64,000 bases of DNA from positions 620,001-684,000 of the forward strand of contig CAWFXP010000009.1 of assembly GCA_963819905.1 (NCBI GenBank), written 5' to 3'. Each line of letters opens with the position of its first letter. Position 1 is the first letter of the stretch. The stretch is from CAWCQC01 sp963819905 (lineage in GTDB: Bacteria; Actinomycetota; Thermoleophilia; Gaiellales; Gaiellaceae). Position numbers and translations under genes: made by a program. Positions 42,921 through 51,785 of the stretch are shown piece by piece. The notes beneath the pieces are model-generated. The model made no database searches. It was not told where the DNA came from and saw only the letters and a program-made list of their open reading frames with translations.

Positions 42921-43171
42921 ATGCTTCACGAGTTCGACGGCTTGCCGGAAATGCCGGGAGGGCCACTCGTCGACCAGGACGACGCGCGCCTGCGCGGTAT
43001 CTCGATCATGATGTGCGACCCCGAGACGGGCGCCGGCTCAGCAGCGAGGACCCGGCGGTGCGGGCGGGCCGTCTCGCGGTCGAGGTGATGACCTGGATGG
43101 TTCCCGCGGGCAACGTCCGATTCGAGAACGTGGCCGCGCCGCGGTCGATGGCCGAGGCGGCGGAGGACTGA
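42921..43171 (+). pseudogene. Broken small gene, family unknown
   Basis: From ATG 42921 the frame reads MLHEFDGLPEMPGGPLVDQ ... MMCDPETG and then loses sense near 43030. The next frame continues with RRLSSEDPAVRAGRLAVEVMTWMVPAGNVRFENVAAPRSMAEAAED to a stop at 43171. Joining PETG to RRLSSEDP by a one-base change gives a smooth ~83-residue protein end. I do not recognise the family. Likely a 5'-truncated, frameshifted remnant. Confidence 0.45.
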
Positions 43172-43228
43172 CGACCGCCTGTCCGGTGAACTGGGGAAAC
43201 CTCCCGGTCCCGGCGTGGGCAGATGCAT

Positions 43229-43849
43229 TCAGCGGTGACGATTGCCCGGCCGATGGAGGTCATTCGGTTCTTCCTCGGCCTGAACCGTGTCGAGAAACGC
43301 CAGCACGCGCTCGGTGAGCAACGCTGCGGCGGCGGCGTCGTACGCCGGGAGCGAGGAGTCGGCGAAGAGATGCTCCTCGCCTGCGTAGAGGAACAGCTCG
43401 GCGCGGTCGGTCGAGTCGACGAGGGCCTGCGCGGCCTCGAGGTCTTCGGCGAAGAAAGGGTCGTCCTCCTTGCCATGCACCTGCACCGGCACGCTCTCGG
43501 GCCAGGCGTCCCCGAACTCCGAGACCGGCAGGCACGAGTACATGAGCAAGGCCCCGCGGGCGCCGGGCCGGGTCTGCGCGAGCTCCTGGGCGACCGTGAC
43601 CCCGAAGGAGAAGCCGGCGTAGACGGCCTCGGGGGCGATCGCCTCGGCGGCGGCCACCCCGCGCTCGGCCAGCACGTCGAACCCCGCTTCACGCGCGAAT
43701 GCCATGCCTTCTTCGATCGTGTCGAACGTGCGCCCGTCGAACAGGTCGGGCGTGTGGACGGTGTGCCGTGCCTGCCGCAACTCGTCGGCGAACGACCGCA
43801 CTCCCTCGGTCAGCCCCTGGACGTGGTGGTACAGCACAACCTCGGTCAT
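43229..43849 (-). CDS. Dienelactone hydrolase-family protein
   Basis: 206-residue alpha/beta hydrolase of the dienelactone hydrolase family. The nucleophile elbow is GFSFG near residues 79-83 (Ser where classical enzymes have Cys). The acid lies in VQVHGKEDDPFF, and the His in AGEEHLF. An AGGAGG site precedes the ATG at 43849. Divergent from an ArsR-like regulator across a 65-bp AT-rich gap, which makes it a likely target of that regulator. Confidence 0.8.
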   Translation of the reverse strand: MTEVVLYHHVQGLTEGVRSFADELRQARHTVHTPDLFDGRTFDTIEEGMAFAREAGFDVLAERGVAAAEAIAPEAVYAGFSFGVTVAQELAQTRPGARGALLMYSCLPVSEFGDAWPESVPVQVHGKEDDPFFAEDLEAAQALVDSTDRAELFLYAGEEHLFADSSLPAYDAAAAALLTERVLAFLDTVQAEEEPNDLHRPGNRHR

Positions 43850-43900
43850 CCTCGCTCCTCCTGACGGATTGATCCATTAAATTGGAACATTCGGCAATGC

Positions 43901-43906
43901 TAGTCT
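43901..43906 (+). promoter_or_regulatory. Probable -10 element in the divergent hydrolase/ArsR-like gap
   Basis: TAGTCT lies eight bases before the regulator ATG at 43915. The 65-bp gap is unusually AT-rich for this genome (CCATTAAATTGG at 43874-43885) and should hold both divergent promoters and an operator. Confidence 0.4.
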
Positions 43907-43914
43907 GTTCGACC

Positions 43915-44487
43915 ATGGCTGTCAACTCGGTTCCCCCGGACTACGACCTCGCCGACCGGATCGCGCTCACCACGCCCTCCCAGGTAAAGGCGATCAGCCA
44001 TCCCCTCCGCACCACGATCCTGGGCCTGCTCCACGAGCGGGCGGCGACGGTGACCGAGCTGGCGGTCGCGCTGGAGCGGCCGAAGAGCACGGTCGCCCAC
44101 CACGTCAAGGTGCTCACCGAGGCGGGGCTGGTGCGGGTGGTGAGGACGCGTCGGGTGCGGGCGATCGAGGAGCGGTTCTACGGGCGCACGGCACGGATGT
44201 TCTACGTCGGGGTTGAGCGGAGCCCGGACGGCGACGAAATGCCTCGGGACTTCAACGACTTCGAGGTCGCCGCTCGGGAGTCGGCCGCAGCGTACCGGGG
44301 CGGGAAGCTGTGGGGTTTCATCCGGCACGCCCGCATCTCGGAGGCGCAGGCGTCGGAGTTCTGGGAGCGGATGGCGGAGCTGGTGGCAGAGTTCGACCGG
44401 CTTCCACGGTCAGGCGAGACCGTGTATGGATTCGCGGTCGGCGTCTATCCCACCGACCATCCGACTCTCCCGGGCAGCGGCGACTAG
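43915..44487 (+). CDS. ArsR/HTH_20-type winged-helix regulator
   Basis: 190 residues from ATG 43915. The winged-helix core is AISHPLRTTILGLLHERAATVTELAVALERPKSTVAHHVKVLTEAGLVRVVRTRRVRAIEERFYGRTA. The C-terminal ~90 residues are helical without metal-binding Cys motifs, so it is not a classical arsenic sensor. Divergent from the dienelactone hydrolase-like gene. A longer frame from 43882 would start inside the presumed promoter. Confidence 0.82.
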   Translation: MAVNSVPPDYDLADRIALTTPSQVKAISHPLRTTILGLLHERAATVTELAVALERPKSTVAHHVKVLTEAGLVRVVRTRRVRAIEERFYGRTARMFYVGVERSPDGDEMPRDFNDFEVAARESAAAYRGGKLWGFIRHARISEAQASEFWERMAELVAEFDRLPRSGETVYGFAVGVYPTDHPTLPGSGD

Positions 44488-44498
44488 GACGCCGAGGC

Positions 44499-45380
44499 CT
44501 ATCGCTCAGCCGGCAGGTCGTCGAGCACCTTGCGCAGTTTGCGCGCGAACGCTTCGGGCTGGCCGGCGTATCCGAACTCACCGCCGAGGAAGCCCCCGTG
44601 GTGGGAAGGGAACACGGTCGCCTGCTGACCGAGCAGCTCGGCGGTGGCCACCGCCGTGCGTCCGGTGAACGTGTCGAGCGACTCCTCGCCCACGGCGATC
44701 ACGATGCGCGTCGCCGCCGCGGTCAGCGCGTCGACGTCGAGGCGATAGCTGCTGACCGCCCAGGACCGGTCGGACAGCAGCGGGTCGTCACGGGAGCCGT
44801 CGTCCTCGGCCGGCATCCCGAAGTCGGCGGGATCCGGCGCAGCTTGCGCGAAGTACTCGTCGGTGAACTCGCCTCGCCACGACGTCATCGCGATGAAGGC
44901 CGCCATGCCGGCGCCCGAACCGTTGGCGTCGTACACGTCGCGAACGGCGGCGCGGGCGCGCTCGGCCGCTGCGGCGTCGGGGAGCACCGGAATGAGCGGC
45001 GGCTCGTGGGCCACCAGGGTTGTCACGTCGTCGGGGTGGGCCGCTACGAGCGCGAGCGCGGTCACCGCGCCGCCACTGCTCGCGAACATCTCGACCGGCC
45101 CGGCGTCGAGAGCCTCGATAACGGCATGTACGTCGTCCGCTTGGACCGTGGGCGCATTGTCGACCCGGCCGTCCTTGCGGACGCTGCGGCCGAGGCCGCG
45201 CGGGTCGTAGGTGACCACGGTCCGGTCCGGGAAGTACGACGCCAACGTGTCGAAGCCGCTGGCGTCCATCGGCTGACCGATCATGAGCAGCGGTGGGCGT
45301 CCGTTGGCGGTGGGCAGCGGGCCACGGACGTCGTAGGCGATGTCGGCCCCGGCGGTTTCGAGTGTGTGCGTCGTCGTCAT
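44499..45380 (-). CDS. Alpha/beta hydrolase
   Basis: 293 residues from ATG 45380. The fold is typical: oxyanion region LLMIGQPMDASGFDTLASYF, DPRGLGRSVR, and a nucleophile elbow EMFASSGGAVTALALVAAHP that departs from GxSxG (Ala-Ser-Ser-Gly-Gly). The catalytic Asp/His are around VIAVGEES and PSHHGGFLGG. Family members with this elbow are common in actinobacteria beside regulators. Convergent with the ArsR-like gene, 11 bp apart. Confidence 0.8.
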   Translation of the reverse strand: MTTTHTLETAGADIAYDVRGPLPTANGRPPLLMIGQPMDASGFDTLASYFPDRTVVTYDPRGLGRSVRKDGRVDNAPTVQADDVHAVIEALDAGPVEMFASSGGAVTALALVAAHPDDVTTLVAHEPPLIPVLPDAAAAERARAAVRDVYDANGSGAGMAAFIAMTSWRGEFTDEYFAQAAPDPADFGMPAEDDGSRDDPLLSDRSWAVSSYRLDVDALTAAATRIVIAVGEESLDTFTGRTAVATAELLGQQATVFPSHHGGFLGGEFGYAGQPEAFARKLRKVLDDLPAER

Positions 45381-45672
45381 GACAGTTTCGACCGCTCCCA
45401 CGGCGAAAACTCATCGGACCCCGTGCGCGGAGCGTTCAGCGACGGTTTCGGTTTCCGAAGAGCCAGCGCCGGGGTATGGGCTGGACGATTGATCTCTCGC
45501 GGGTCTAGAGAAGGGGAGGCACACGCGATCACTGCTCGCTGAACGAGATCGGGCGCGACGATCGGATCGAGTGGCTGCAACCGAAGCTTGGCTTGAACGC
45601 TGATCGGGAGTCGCCGCGATAAGTCTTCGCTCGACCTGCGTCTTAGGACTGAACGCGAACCTGGGAGGTCTT

Positions 45673-46200
45673 GTGAGCCGACTGATCATCAACACGTCGA
45701 TGACCGCCGACGCCGTGATCGACGTTGGTGAGTGGTTTGTGAGCGAGGGGGAGCACGATCGCGCAGCACGTGATCGCTTCGCAAACGCGGAGGCCGTGCT
45801 GCTGGGACGCAAGACGTACGAGGGCCTCGCTGCGTACTGGTCGCCGCGGTCCGATGAGTGGGCAGACATGATCAACCCGTTGCCGAAGTACGTCGCCTCG
45901 CGGACGCTTCACGGACAACTCGACTGGCACGCGGAGGTCATCGATGGAGACCTGGCGGAGGGCGTGTCCGCGTTGAAGGAGCGGCTCGATCGAGACCTGG
46001 TCGGTTTTGGCTGCGGAGGACTCGCACGTGGCCTCGCAGCCGAGGGCCTCGTCGACGAGTTCCGGTTCTGGATTCACCCGGCGATGTGGGGACACGGCAC
46101 GCGGCTGTTCGAGGGCGGTCAAACTCTCAAGCTCGATCTGGTGGATGCCACTAATTTCGACTCCGGAGTCACACTCCTGCGGTATCAACCGACCGCCTGA
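45673..46200 (+). CDS. RibD-C/DHFR-like reductase
   Basis: 175 residues from GTG 45673 with a GGGAGG site. Core elements: LIINTSMTADAVIDVGEWFV, EAVLLGRKTYEGLAAYW, KYVASRTL, DLVGFGCGGLARGLAAEGLVDEFRFWIHPAMWGHGTRLF. Intact. The ~290 bp upstream (45381-45672) shows no gene. Third intact paralogue of this family in the window. Confidence 0.8.
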   Translation: MSRLIINTSMTADAVIDVGEWFVSEGEHDRAARDRFANAEAVLLGRKTYEGLAAYWSPRSDEWADMINPLPKYVASRTLHGQLDWHAEVIDGDLAEGVSALKERLDRDLVGFGCGGLARGLAAEGLVDEFRFWIHPAMWGHGTRLFEGGQTLKLDLVDATNFDSGVTLLRYQPTA

Positions 46201-46235
46201 GCATCGGACGTCTGTACTCGGGGACCCGTGGGCGG

Positions 46236-47690
46236 TCAGGCGTCGAGGCTCGTCCATAGCTGGAGGGCAGCGTACGCACGCCACGGTCGCCACCGCTGTT
46301 GCAGGGCGGCGAGCGAGCGGGTGTCGTGCGGGCGACCCAGGGCATTCAGTGCGCGGCGAAGGCCGGCGTCGCCGTGCGGGAACGCATCGGGATCGTGAAA
46401 TCCTCGCATCGCGACGTACGCGGCGGTCCACGGTCCAATGCCAGGAATCGCGAGTAGCCGAGTGAGCGCCTCCGTCGGGTCCGACCCGGAGTCGATGCGC
46501 ACCTCACCGTTGGCGAGTCGCGCGGCGAGTGTCTGCAACCTTCCGCGGCGTAGGCCCAGCCCGGCAAGCGCCTTCGGGTCGGCTTCGGCGAGGACGGCGG
46601 CGGCCGGGAAACGATGTGTCACCGTTCGGAGTGGCTGCTCCAGCGGTGTACCGAACGTCTCGACGAGACGGGCCGTTCGTGTCCGTGCTGCCTTCAGCGA
46701 CACGTGCTGACCGATCACCGCGCGCAGGGCGAGCTCGTCTCCGTCGACGCAGCCGGGCACTCGCAGGCCGGGCCGGGCCCGGACGAGGCCGCTGATCACC
46801 TCATCGCGGCCGAGCACCTCGGCGATGGCCAGCGGGTCGGCGTCGAGGTCGAGCAAGCGCCGGCAGCGTGCAACCGCCGTTCCGAGATCGCGAAGATCGT
46901 CGAGACGGAGGATGCAGCGGACGGCACGCGCCTCCGGGGTCAGCTCGACGATCCCGGCGCCGTGAGTGAGGGTGAGCGCTCGCCGATAGGTGTCGCCGCT
47001 GACCTCTTCGAGAGCGGGGACGGCTCGCACTTCGAGGAACTGCAGCAGGGCGTCTCCGTCGAACGGTTCCCGGCAGCTCAGGCGAAGTTCGGCGACTCCC
47101 GAGGGTCGTGGGCGCGACCCCTTCGACCCGCGCCGCATCTCGCTCGGGGTCGAGGCGAAGACGTCTCTGATCGTGTCGTTGAATTGGCGCACGCTGTGGA
47201 ACCCGGCCGCAAGAGCGGCATCGGCAAGGGGCATGGCGGTCGACTCGATCAGGAGCCGGGCAGTGTTGGCGCGCTGGGCGCGCGCGAGTGCGACCGGGGT
47301 CGCGCCAACCTGCTCGGCGAGCAGTCGCCGAAGATGGCGTTCGCTGAAGCCCAGTCGCTTGGCGAGCCCGGGGACGCCTTCGCGGTCGACGGTGCCGTCC
47401 GCGATCAAGCGCATGGCGCGCGCGACTCGGTCGGCGCGCCAGTTCCAATCCGGGGAACCAGGGGCCGCATCGGGGCGGCAGCGCTTGCAGGCGCGGAAGC
47501 CGGCTGACTGCGCGGCCGCAGCCGTCGGATAGAAGCGGACGTTCGCGCGTTTCGGTTGCCGCGCCGGGCAGCTCGGCCGGCAGTAGAGCCTCGTCGACGT
47601 GGCGGCGATGTAGAAGATGCCGTCGTAGCGCGGATCACGGCTCTCGCTCAGCCGGTAGCAGCTCTCGAAGTCCTCGACGATGCTGCTCAT
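46236..47690 (-). CDS. Ada-AlkA fusion: methyl-sensing regulator and 3-methyladenine DNA glycosylase
   Basis: 484-residue protein joining DNA damage sensing and repair. Residues 1-80 are the Ada zinc domain with Cys37, Cys41, Cys68 and Cys71; Cys37 would take methyl groups from phosphotriesters. An AraC helix-turn-helix follows (85-185; GLAKRLGFSERHLRRLLAEQVG), then an AlkA N-domain and an HhH-GPD glycosylase domain (LLAIPGIGPWTAAYVAMRGF) with the catalytic Asp in PHGDAG. This fusion is common in actinobacteria. It lacks the Ogt methyltransferase part. Convergent with the reductase upstream; an upstream TACGCT may be its -10. Confidence 0.9.
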   Translation of the reverse strand: MSSIVEDFESCYRLSESRDPRYDGIFYIAATSTRLYCRPSCPARQPKRANVRFYPTAAAAQSAGFRACKRCRPDAAPGSPDWNWRADRVARAMRLIADGTVDREGVPGLAKRLGFSERHLRRLLAEQVGATPVALARAQRANTARLLIESTAMPLADAALAAGFHSVRQFNDTIRDVFASTPSEMRRGSKGSRPRPSGVAELRLSCREPFDGDALLQFLEVRAVPALEEVSGDTYRRALTLTHGAGIVELTPEARAVRCILRLDDLRDLGTAVARCRRLLDLDADPLAIAEVLGRDEVISGLVRARPGLRVPGCVDGDELALRAVIGQHVSLKAARTRTARLVETFGTPLEQPLRTVTHRFPAAAVLAEADPKALAGLGLRRGRLQTLAARLANGEVRIDSGSDPTEALTRLLAIPGIGPWTAAYVAMRGFHDPDAFPHGDAGLRRALNALGRPHDTRSLAALQQRWRPWRAYAALQLWTSLDA

Positions 47691-47820
47691 CGTCGCATCC
47701 CGCGTCGAGCGTACCAGCGGCTTTCGGCCAGCTCGGTAACCGACGACTCAGTTGGCCGAATCCCGCCAGTCGCGCCCCGGTGAACGGCGTAGCGTTGGGC
47801 TGGATGAGGAAGGACAGCGC

Positions 47821-49275
47821 ATGAATGCGAGCACCATCGACATCGCCGGACTCGCCGGCGGCCTAGTCAGGCTTACCTCGGAGCAGCTCGACGAGCTGGG
47901 CTCGCGAGTCGAATGTCCCGTGCTTCGCGTGGGGGACGCGGGCTGGGACGATGCCGTGCGGGTCTGGAACGGCATGGTCGCGCGGATTCCCGCGCTTGTC
48001 CTCCAGCCGACTTCGACGGCGGAGGTCGCTGTCGCGGTCGGATTCGCACGCAACCATGGGCTGTTGCTGAGCGTCAAGGGCGGGGGTCACAACATGGCCG
48101 GAACGTCGATCGCCGAGCGCGGTCTGACGCTTGACATGTCGCGCCTGCGCGACGTCACGGTCGACCCGGGCACGAGGCTCGCGCATGCCGGCTCCGGGTG
48201 CCTGCTCCAGGACGTCGACCGGGCGACACAGGCCTACGGACTGGCAACGCCATTGGGCTCCTTCTCCTCCGATGTCGGCGTCGCTGGCCTGACGCTCGGC
48301 GGCGGCCTCGGATACCTCACGCGACGCTTCGGCTGGACGGCTGACAACCTCGAGGGCGTGGAGATCGTCACCGCCGAGGGCCGGATCCGGACGGCCAGCC
48401 GCGACGAGAGCCCCGACCTGTTTTGGGCGCTCCGCGGCGGCGGGGGCAACTTCGGAATCGTCACTCGGTTCACGTTTCGCCTCCACGAGGTCGGACCAAC
48501 GGTCACCGGTGGCCTCGTGGTGTGGAGCGCCGACCGGGTCGACGACGTGCTCGCCGCCTACCGCGAACTGACCGAGGCCGCGCCGCGCGAGTTGACCGCC
48601 GCCGTGACCGTGCGTCTCGCGCCGCCGGCCCCGTTCCTGCCCCAGGAGTGGCACGGCACACCCATCATCGGGCTGCTCGTCTGCCACAGCGGCGCGGACG
48701 CTGAGGCCGACCTCGCGCCCGTTCGGGCCCTCGGCGCGCCAATTGCCGACCTCGTCAGCGAGAAGCCCTACACCGAGCAACAGGCGATGCTGGACGGCAT
48801 GGAGCCCAAGGGCAACCACTACTACTGGAAGACCGAGTACCTGGACGGGCTGTCCAATGCGTTCCTCGACACCTTCTGCGAGCGTGCCGTGGAGGTGACG
48901 TCTCCCCTGTCGGAGTCGATCGTCATCCATCTGGCGGGCGCGCTGAACGATCGGGCCGACGACGACGGGGCGGTCGGCAACCGCGATGCCCGCTACATGA
49001 CCGCACTCGCCGGTCAGTGGCCTGCCGACGCCCCCGATGACGAGCACGTCGCCTGGGTCCGGGAGGCCTGGAAGAGTGTCAGGCCCTTCTCGACGGGCGG
49101 CAACTACCTCAACTTCCAGACCGCCGACGAAGACGTGGACCGCCTCCGTGCGACCTACGGCGCGAACTTCGACCGCCTCGTCGAGATCAAAGAGAAGTAC
49201 GACCCCGAGAATGTGTTCCGCTCGAACCGGAACATCCGTCCCCGGGCCCGAGTCGGGAAGGCAAGATCGACATGA
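47821..49275 (+). CDS. Berberine-bridge-type FAD-linked oxidoreductase
   Basis: 484 residues from ATG 47821. FAD-binding 4 domain: SVKGGGHNMAGTSIAERGL (covalent His), GVAGLTLGGGLGYLTRRFG, LFWALRGGGGNFGIVTRFTF. C-terminal BBE motif: FDRLVEIKEKYDPENVFRSNRNI. It shares layout and motifs with the gene at 38500-39915, so the two are paralogues. Substrate unknown. Transcribed divergently from the Ada-AlkA gene. Confidence 0.85.
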   Translation: MNASTIDIAGLAGGLVRLTSEQLDELGSRVECPVLRVGDAGWDDAVRVWNGMVARIPALVLQPTSTAEVAVAVGFARNHGLLLSVKGGGHNMAGTSIAERGLTLDMSRLRDVTVDPGTRLAHAGSGCLLQDVDRATQAYGLATPLGSFSSDVGVAGLTLGGGLGYLTRRFGWTADNLEGVEIVTAEGRIRTASRDESPDLFWALRGGGGNFGIVTRFTFRLHEVGPTVTGGLVVWSADRVDDVLAAYRELTEAAPRELTAAVTVRLAPPAPFLPQEWHGTPIIGLLVCHSGADAEADLAPVRALGAPIADLVSEKPYTEQQAMLDGMEPKGNHYYWKTEYLDGLSNAFLDTFCERAVEVTSPLSESIVIHLAGALNDRADDDGAVGNRDARYMTALAGQWPADAPDDEHVAWVREAWKSVRPFSTGGNYLNFQTADEDVDRLRATYGANFDRLVEIKEKYDPENVFRSNRNIRPRARVGKARST

Positions 49276-49782
49276 CCGCGTAACGCGGGCAGTCGATCAG
49301 GGCGGTTTCAAGCCGTTCTGCATATGACTGAAGGTGCTCGGAATAGTCAATCACCTCCGCGCTAAGGAGGTGCTCGATCGTACCAATCTAGGGGATGAAG
49401 ATCCCCGACCTCCGGGGATTCGATGGCCGCCTCATCCGAGCTGCGGTCGGTGACGCCTCGTCGGTTGCAATGCGCGCGAGCGGACCGGCTACGCTCGCGC
49501 CGTGTCAACCGGACCGTCGGACGGGGACCGGCCCGAGGCGCGGAGCCGATCGCGGCGCTCTGCTACGGAGGAGTCCACAGCGGCACGTCGCTGCGACACT
49601 GGCCGACGCGCAACGCGTACGGGCCGAGGTCAACGCTCTCGGTGACGCGGTCGAGGACGGCCACCTCGAGGTCGGCGTGCAGCTCCTGCTGGCGCGGGAA
49701 GAGCTGATCGAAGAGCGCGTACATTTGTGCCCGCTCGACGCGCGATGCGATGAGTTTCCGGCGCGCCGGCGGTCTCCAGGGC
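49276..49782. other. 507-bp region without a recognisable gene
   Basis: No reading frame here matches a family I know. The left part holds the tRNA/terminator-like remnant at 49340-49419. The right part (49420-49782) is GC-rich with several overlapping short frames that look like shadows. Confidence 0.5.
49340..49419 (-). pseudogene. Decayed tRNA-Gly-like and terminator remnant
   Basis: On the minus strand the piece reads ATTGGTACGATCGAGCACC then TCCTTAGCGCGGAGGTG. It matches D-loop to anticodon arm of the tRNA-Gly(GCC)-like remnant at 63457-63506, but with a changed anticodon loop. A 7-bp hairpin (ATCCCCG / CGGGGAT, 49401-49419) sits where the terminator lies at 63510-63534. Too short and mismatched to be functional. 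Confidence 0.5.
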
Positions 49783-50421
49783 ATGAGCGAAGTCCGCGTG
49801 CACATCTCGGTCTCGGCTGACGGTTACGTCGCCGGCCCGAACCAGAGCCTGGAGAACCCGCTCGGCGAGGGCGGGGAGGACCTCCACGACTGGGTGGTCG
49901 CGCTGAAGGCATGGCGTGAGCCGCACGGGCTGGCGGGCGGCGAGGTGAACGCGAGCACCCCGGTGGTCGAGGAGTCGCTGGCGAACGTGGGCGCCGAGAT
50001 CATGGGCCGCGGGAAGTTCGGCGGCGGACCCGGCCCCTGGGGCGACGACCCGTGGCGCGGGTGGTGGGGCGAGGAGCCGCCGTTCCACATGCCAGTGTTC
50101 GTGCTCACCCATCACGAGCGGGAGCCGCTGACGCTCTCGGACACGACCTTCACCTTCGTGACCGGCGGGATCGAGTCGGCGCTCGAGCAGGCGCGCGAGG
50201 CGGCGGCCGGCAAGGACGTCTTCATCGGCGGCGGCGCGAGCGCCATCAACCAGTATCTGGCGGCGGGGCTCGTCGACGTGCTCGAGTTGAACATCGTGCC
50301 GCTGGTGCTCGGCGGCGGCGCCCGGCTCTTCGAAGGTGTCGGGCCTGAGCTGAAGCTCGAGCAGGTTCGCGCGATAGACGCGCCCAGCGTCACGCACGTC
50401 AAGTACCGCGTCGGCAGGTAG
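49783..50421 (+). CDS. RibD-C/DHFR-like reductase
   Basis: 212 residues from ATG 49783 (MSEVRVHISVSADGYVAGPNQSLENPLG). It has the longer insert of the deaminase/reductase subgroup and a clear NADPH-binding core, KDVFIGGGASAINQYLAAGLVDVLELNIVPLVLGGGARLFEG. Ends five bases before an alpha/beta hydrolase gene, so the two are probably one operon. Fourth intact paralogue. Confidence 0.82.
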   Translation: MSEVRVHISVSADGYVAGPNQSLENPLGEGGEDLHDWVVALKAWREPHGLAGGEVNASTPVVEESLANVGAEIMGRGKFGGGPGPWGDDPWRGWWGEEPPFHMPVFVLTHHEREPLTLSDTTFTFVTGGIESALEQAREAAAGKDVFIGGGASAINQYLAAGLVDVLELNIVPLVLGGGARLFEGVGPELKLEQVRAIDAPSVTHVKYRVGR

Positions 50422-50426
50422 GACGG

Positions 50427-51110
50427 ATGGCGACCTTTGCGCTGATCCACGGCGGCGGCGGAAGCGCCTGGGATTGGCACCTGGTCGCGCGCGAGCTGCG
50501 CGAGGACGGGCACGACCCGACTGCCGTCGATCTCCCGTGCGAAGACGAATCGGCCGGCTGGTGGGATTACGCCGACGCTGTCGTGGGAGCGATCGGCGAC
50601 CGCAGCGAGGTCGTCGTCGTCGGTCATTCGCTCGGCGGCTTCACCGCGCCGCTCGTCTGCGCCCGCATTCCGGTCGACCTGCTCGTCCTCGTCGCGGCAA
50701 TGATCCCGTCGCCCGGCGAGCTCTTCGACGACTGGTGGGCGAACAGCCGCTACGAGGCGAGCGGCTACGACGACGTCTTCTACCACGACGTGCATCCCGA
50801 CCTTGCGGCCGAGGCGCAGCGGCGCGAACGAGACGAGACCTCGCGGGCGCTGCGCGAACCATGGCCGCTCGCAGCGTGGCCGGGCACGCCGACGAGATAC
50901 CTGCTGTGCCGCGACGACCGGATGTTTCCAGCGGCATGGGCGCGCCGTCATGCAAGAGAGCGTCTGGGGATCGAGCCGGACGAGATGGACGGCGGCCACT
51001 ACATCTCGCTAAGCCGCCCGCGCGAGCTCGCCGAACGGCTGTCGGCATACGCCGCCGAGATCGCGCACGTCAGCGCGGGCGCGAGACGCAGCAAAGGAGA
51101 TCCGACCTAG
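50427..51110 (+). CDS. Alpha/beta hydrolase
   Basis: 227-residue hydrolase: oxyanion loop IHGGGGSAWDWHLVARELREDGHDP, nucleophile GHSLGG near residues 66-71, acid in CRDDRMFP, and His in DGGHYISLSRPRELAERL. It resembles esterases of the salicylate-binding/hydroxynitrile lyase type. Five bases after the reductase stop; likely co-transcribed with it. Confidence 0.82.
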   Translation: MATFALIHGGGGSAWDWHLVARELREDGHDPTAVDLPCEDESAGWWDYADAVVGAIGDRSEVVVVGHSLGGFTAPLVCARIPVDLLVLVAAMIPSPGELFDDWWANSRYEASGYDDVFYHDVHPDLAAEAQRRERDETSRALREPWPLAAWPGTPTRYLLCRDDRMFPAAWARRHARERLGIEPDEMDGGHYISLSRPRELAERLSAYAAEIAHVSAGARRSKGDPT

Positions 51111-51183
51111 GACCACGGGCCAGAAAGGAGACGCCAGGCCACACGGACGTCCCGTTCAAGTACACGGCGCCTCTCGCAGGCAC

Positions 51184-51363
51184 TGGATCGGGATAGGGCT
51201 GGTGGACGAGCTGCGCCTACTGGTCTACCCGGTGGGTGCTCGGTGCCGGAGACGCCTGTTCGGGGAGACGCAGGACAGGATCCCGCTGCGTCTGGTCGAA
51301 TCGCGTCCGTTCGGGGGAGGCTTGGTGAGCATGATCTATGCGCCTGCCACGGCGGGCGGGTGA
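51184..51363 (+). pseudogene. 3' fragment of a RibD-C/DHFR-like reductase
   Basis: 60 codons read WIGIGLVDELRLLVYPVG, RRLFGETQDRIPLRLVESR and PFGGGLVSMIYAPATAGG, then stop. This is the C-terminal third of the reductase family (GLVDELRL ... RLF ... LRLVES ... F-G). The N-terminal two thirds are missing, so it is a truncated gene. Confidence 0.7.
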
Positions 51364-51406
51364 GTGCGGATCTCTCGGGATCAACTCGCGGGAGGGGTGT
51401 GCGTCG

Positions 51407-51496
51407 ATCCACGACCATCCGTGGGAGGTCGAGCACAAGCCCGCGTGGACGCTCCCCGACGACGGATCGGTCGTGCTCGACGAGGCACGGCAGTAA
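51407..51496 (+). pseudogene. Short C-terminal gene fragment, family unknown
   Basis: 30 codons read IHDHPWEVEHKPAWTLPDDG, SVVLDEARQ, stop. The ordered, Trp/His-rich sequence looks like a real protein end rather than chance, but no start or upstream domain is present in this frame. It follows the reductase fragment directly. The ~290 bp after it (51497-51785) show no gene. Confidence 0.35.
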
Positions 51497-51772
51497 TACT
51501 GAAAAAGCGCGAGACGATCGATCTCATCGGCGGTGGTCATAGCGCACTCTGCCCGCGTGCGGTCAGCCGTCTAGCTCGGGGTAGTGCTCGTCCCGCTCAG
51601 GTCGAAAGCCCGCTCAGGCGAGAGGACGCTCGCGCAGCCCAGGATCGCTGCACGCGCGCGCGTCACCGAGCTCGACCGTCCTGAACTGGTGCCGCCAGAT
51701 TGATGAGGGTTGCCCGCCGAGAGGGGAGAACCCTGAGCTTCACCGCGATCATCCTGTATCGCGCCGCTGCAA

Positions 51773-51778
51773 TAAGCT
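51773..51778 (+). promoter_or_regulatory. Leaderless -10 element for the reductase at 51786
   Basis: TAAGCT ends seven bases before ATG 51786, repeating the spacing seen at other genes of this window. Confidence 0.4.
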
Positions 51779-51785
51779 CGGAGCG

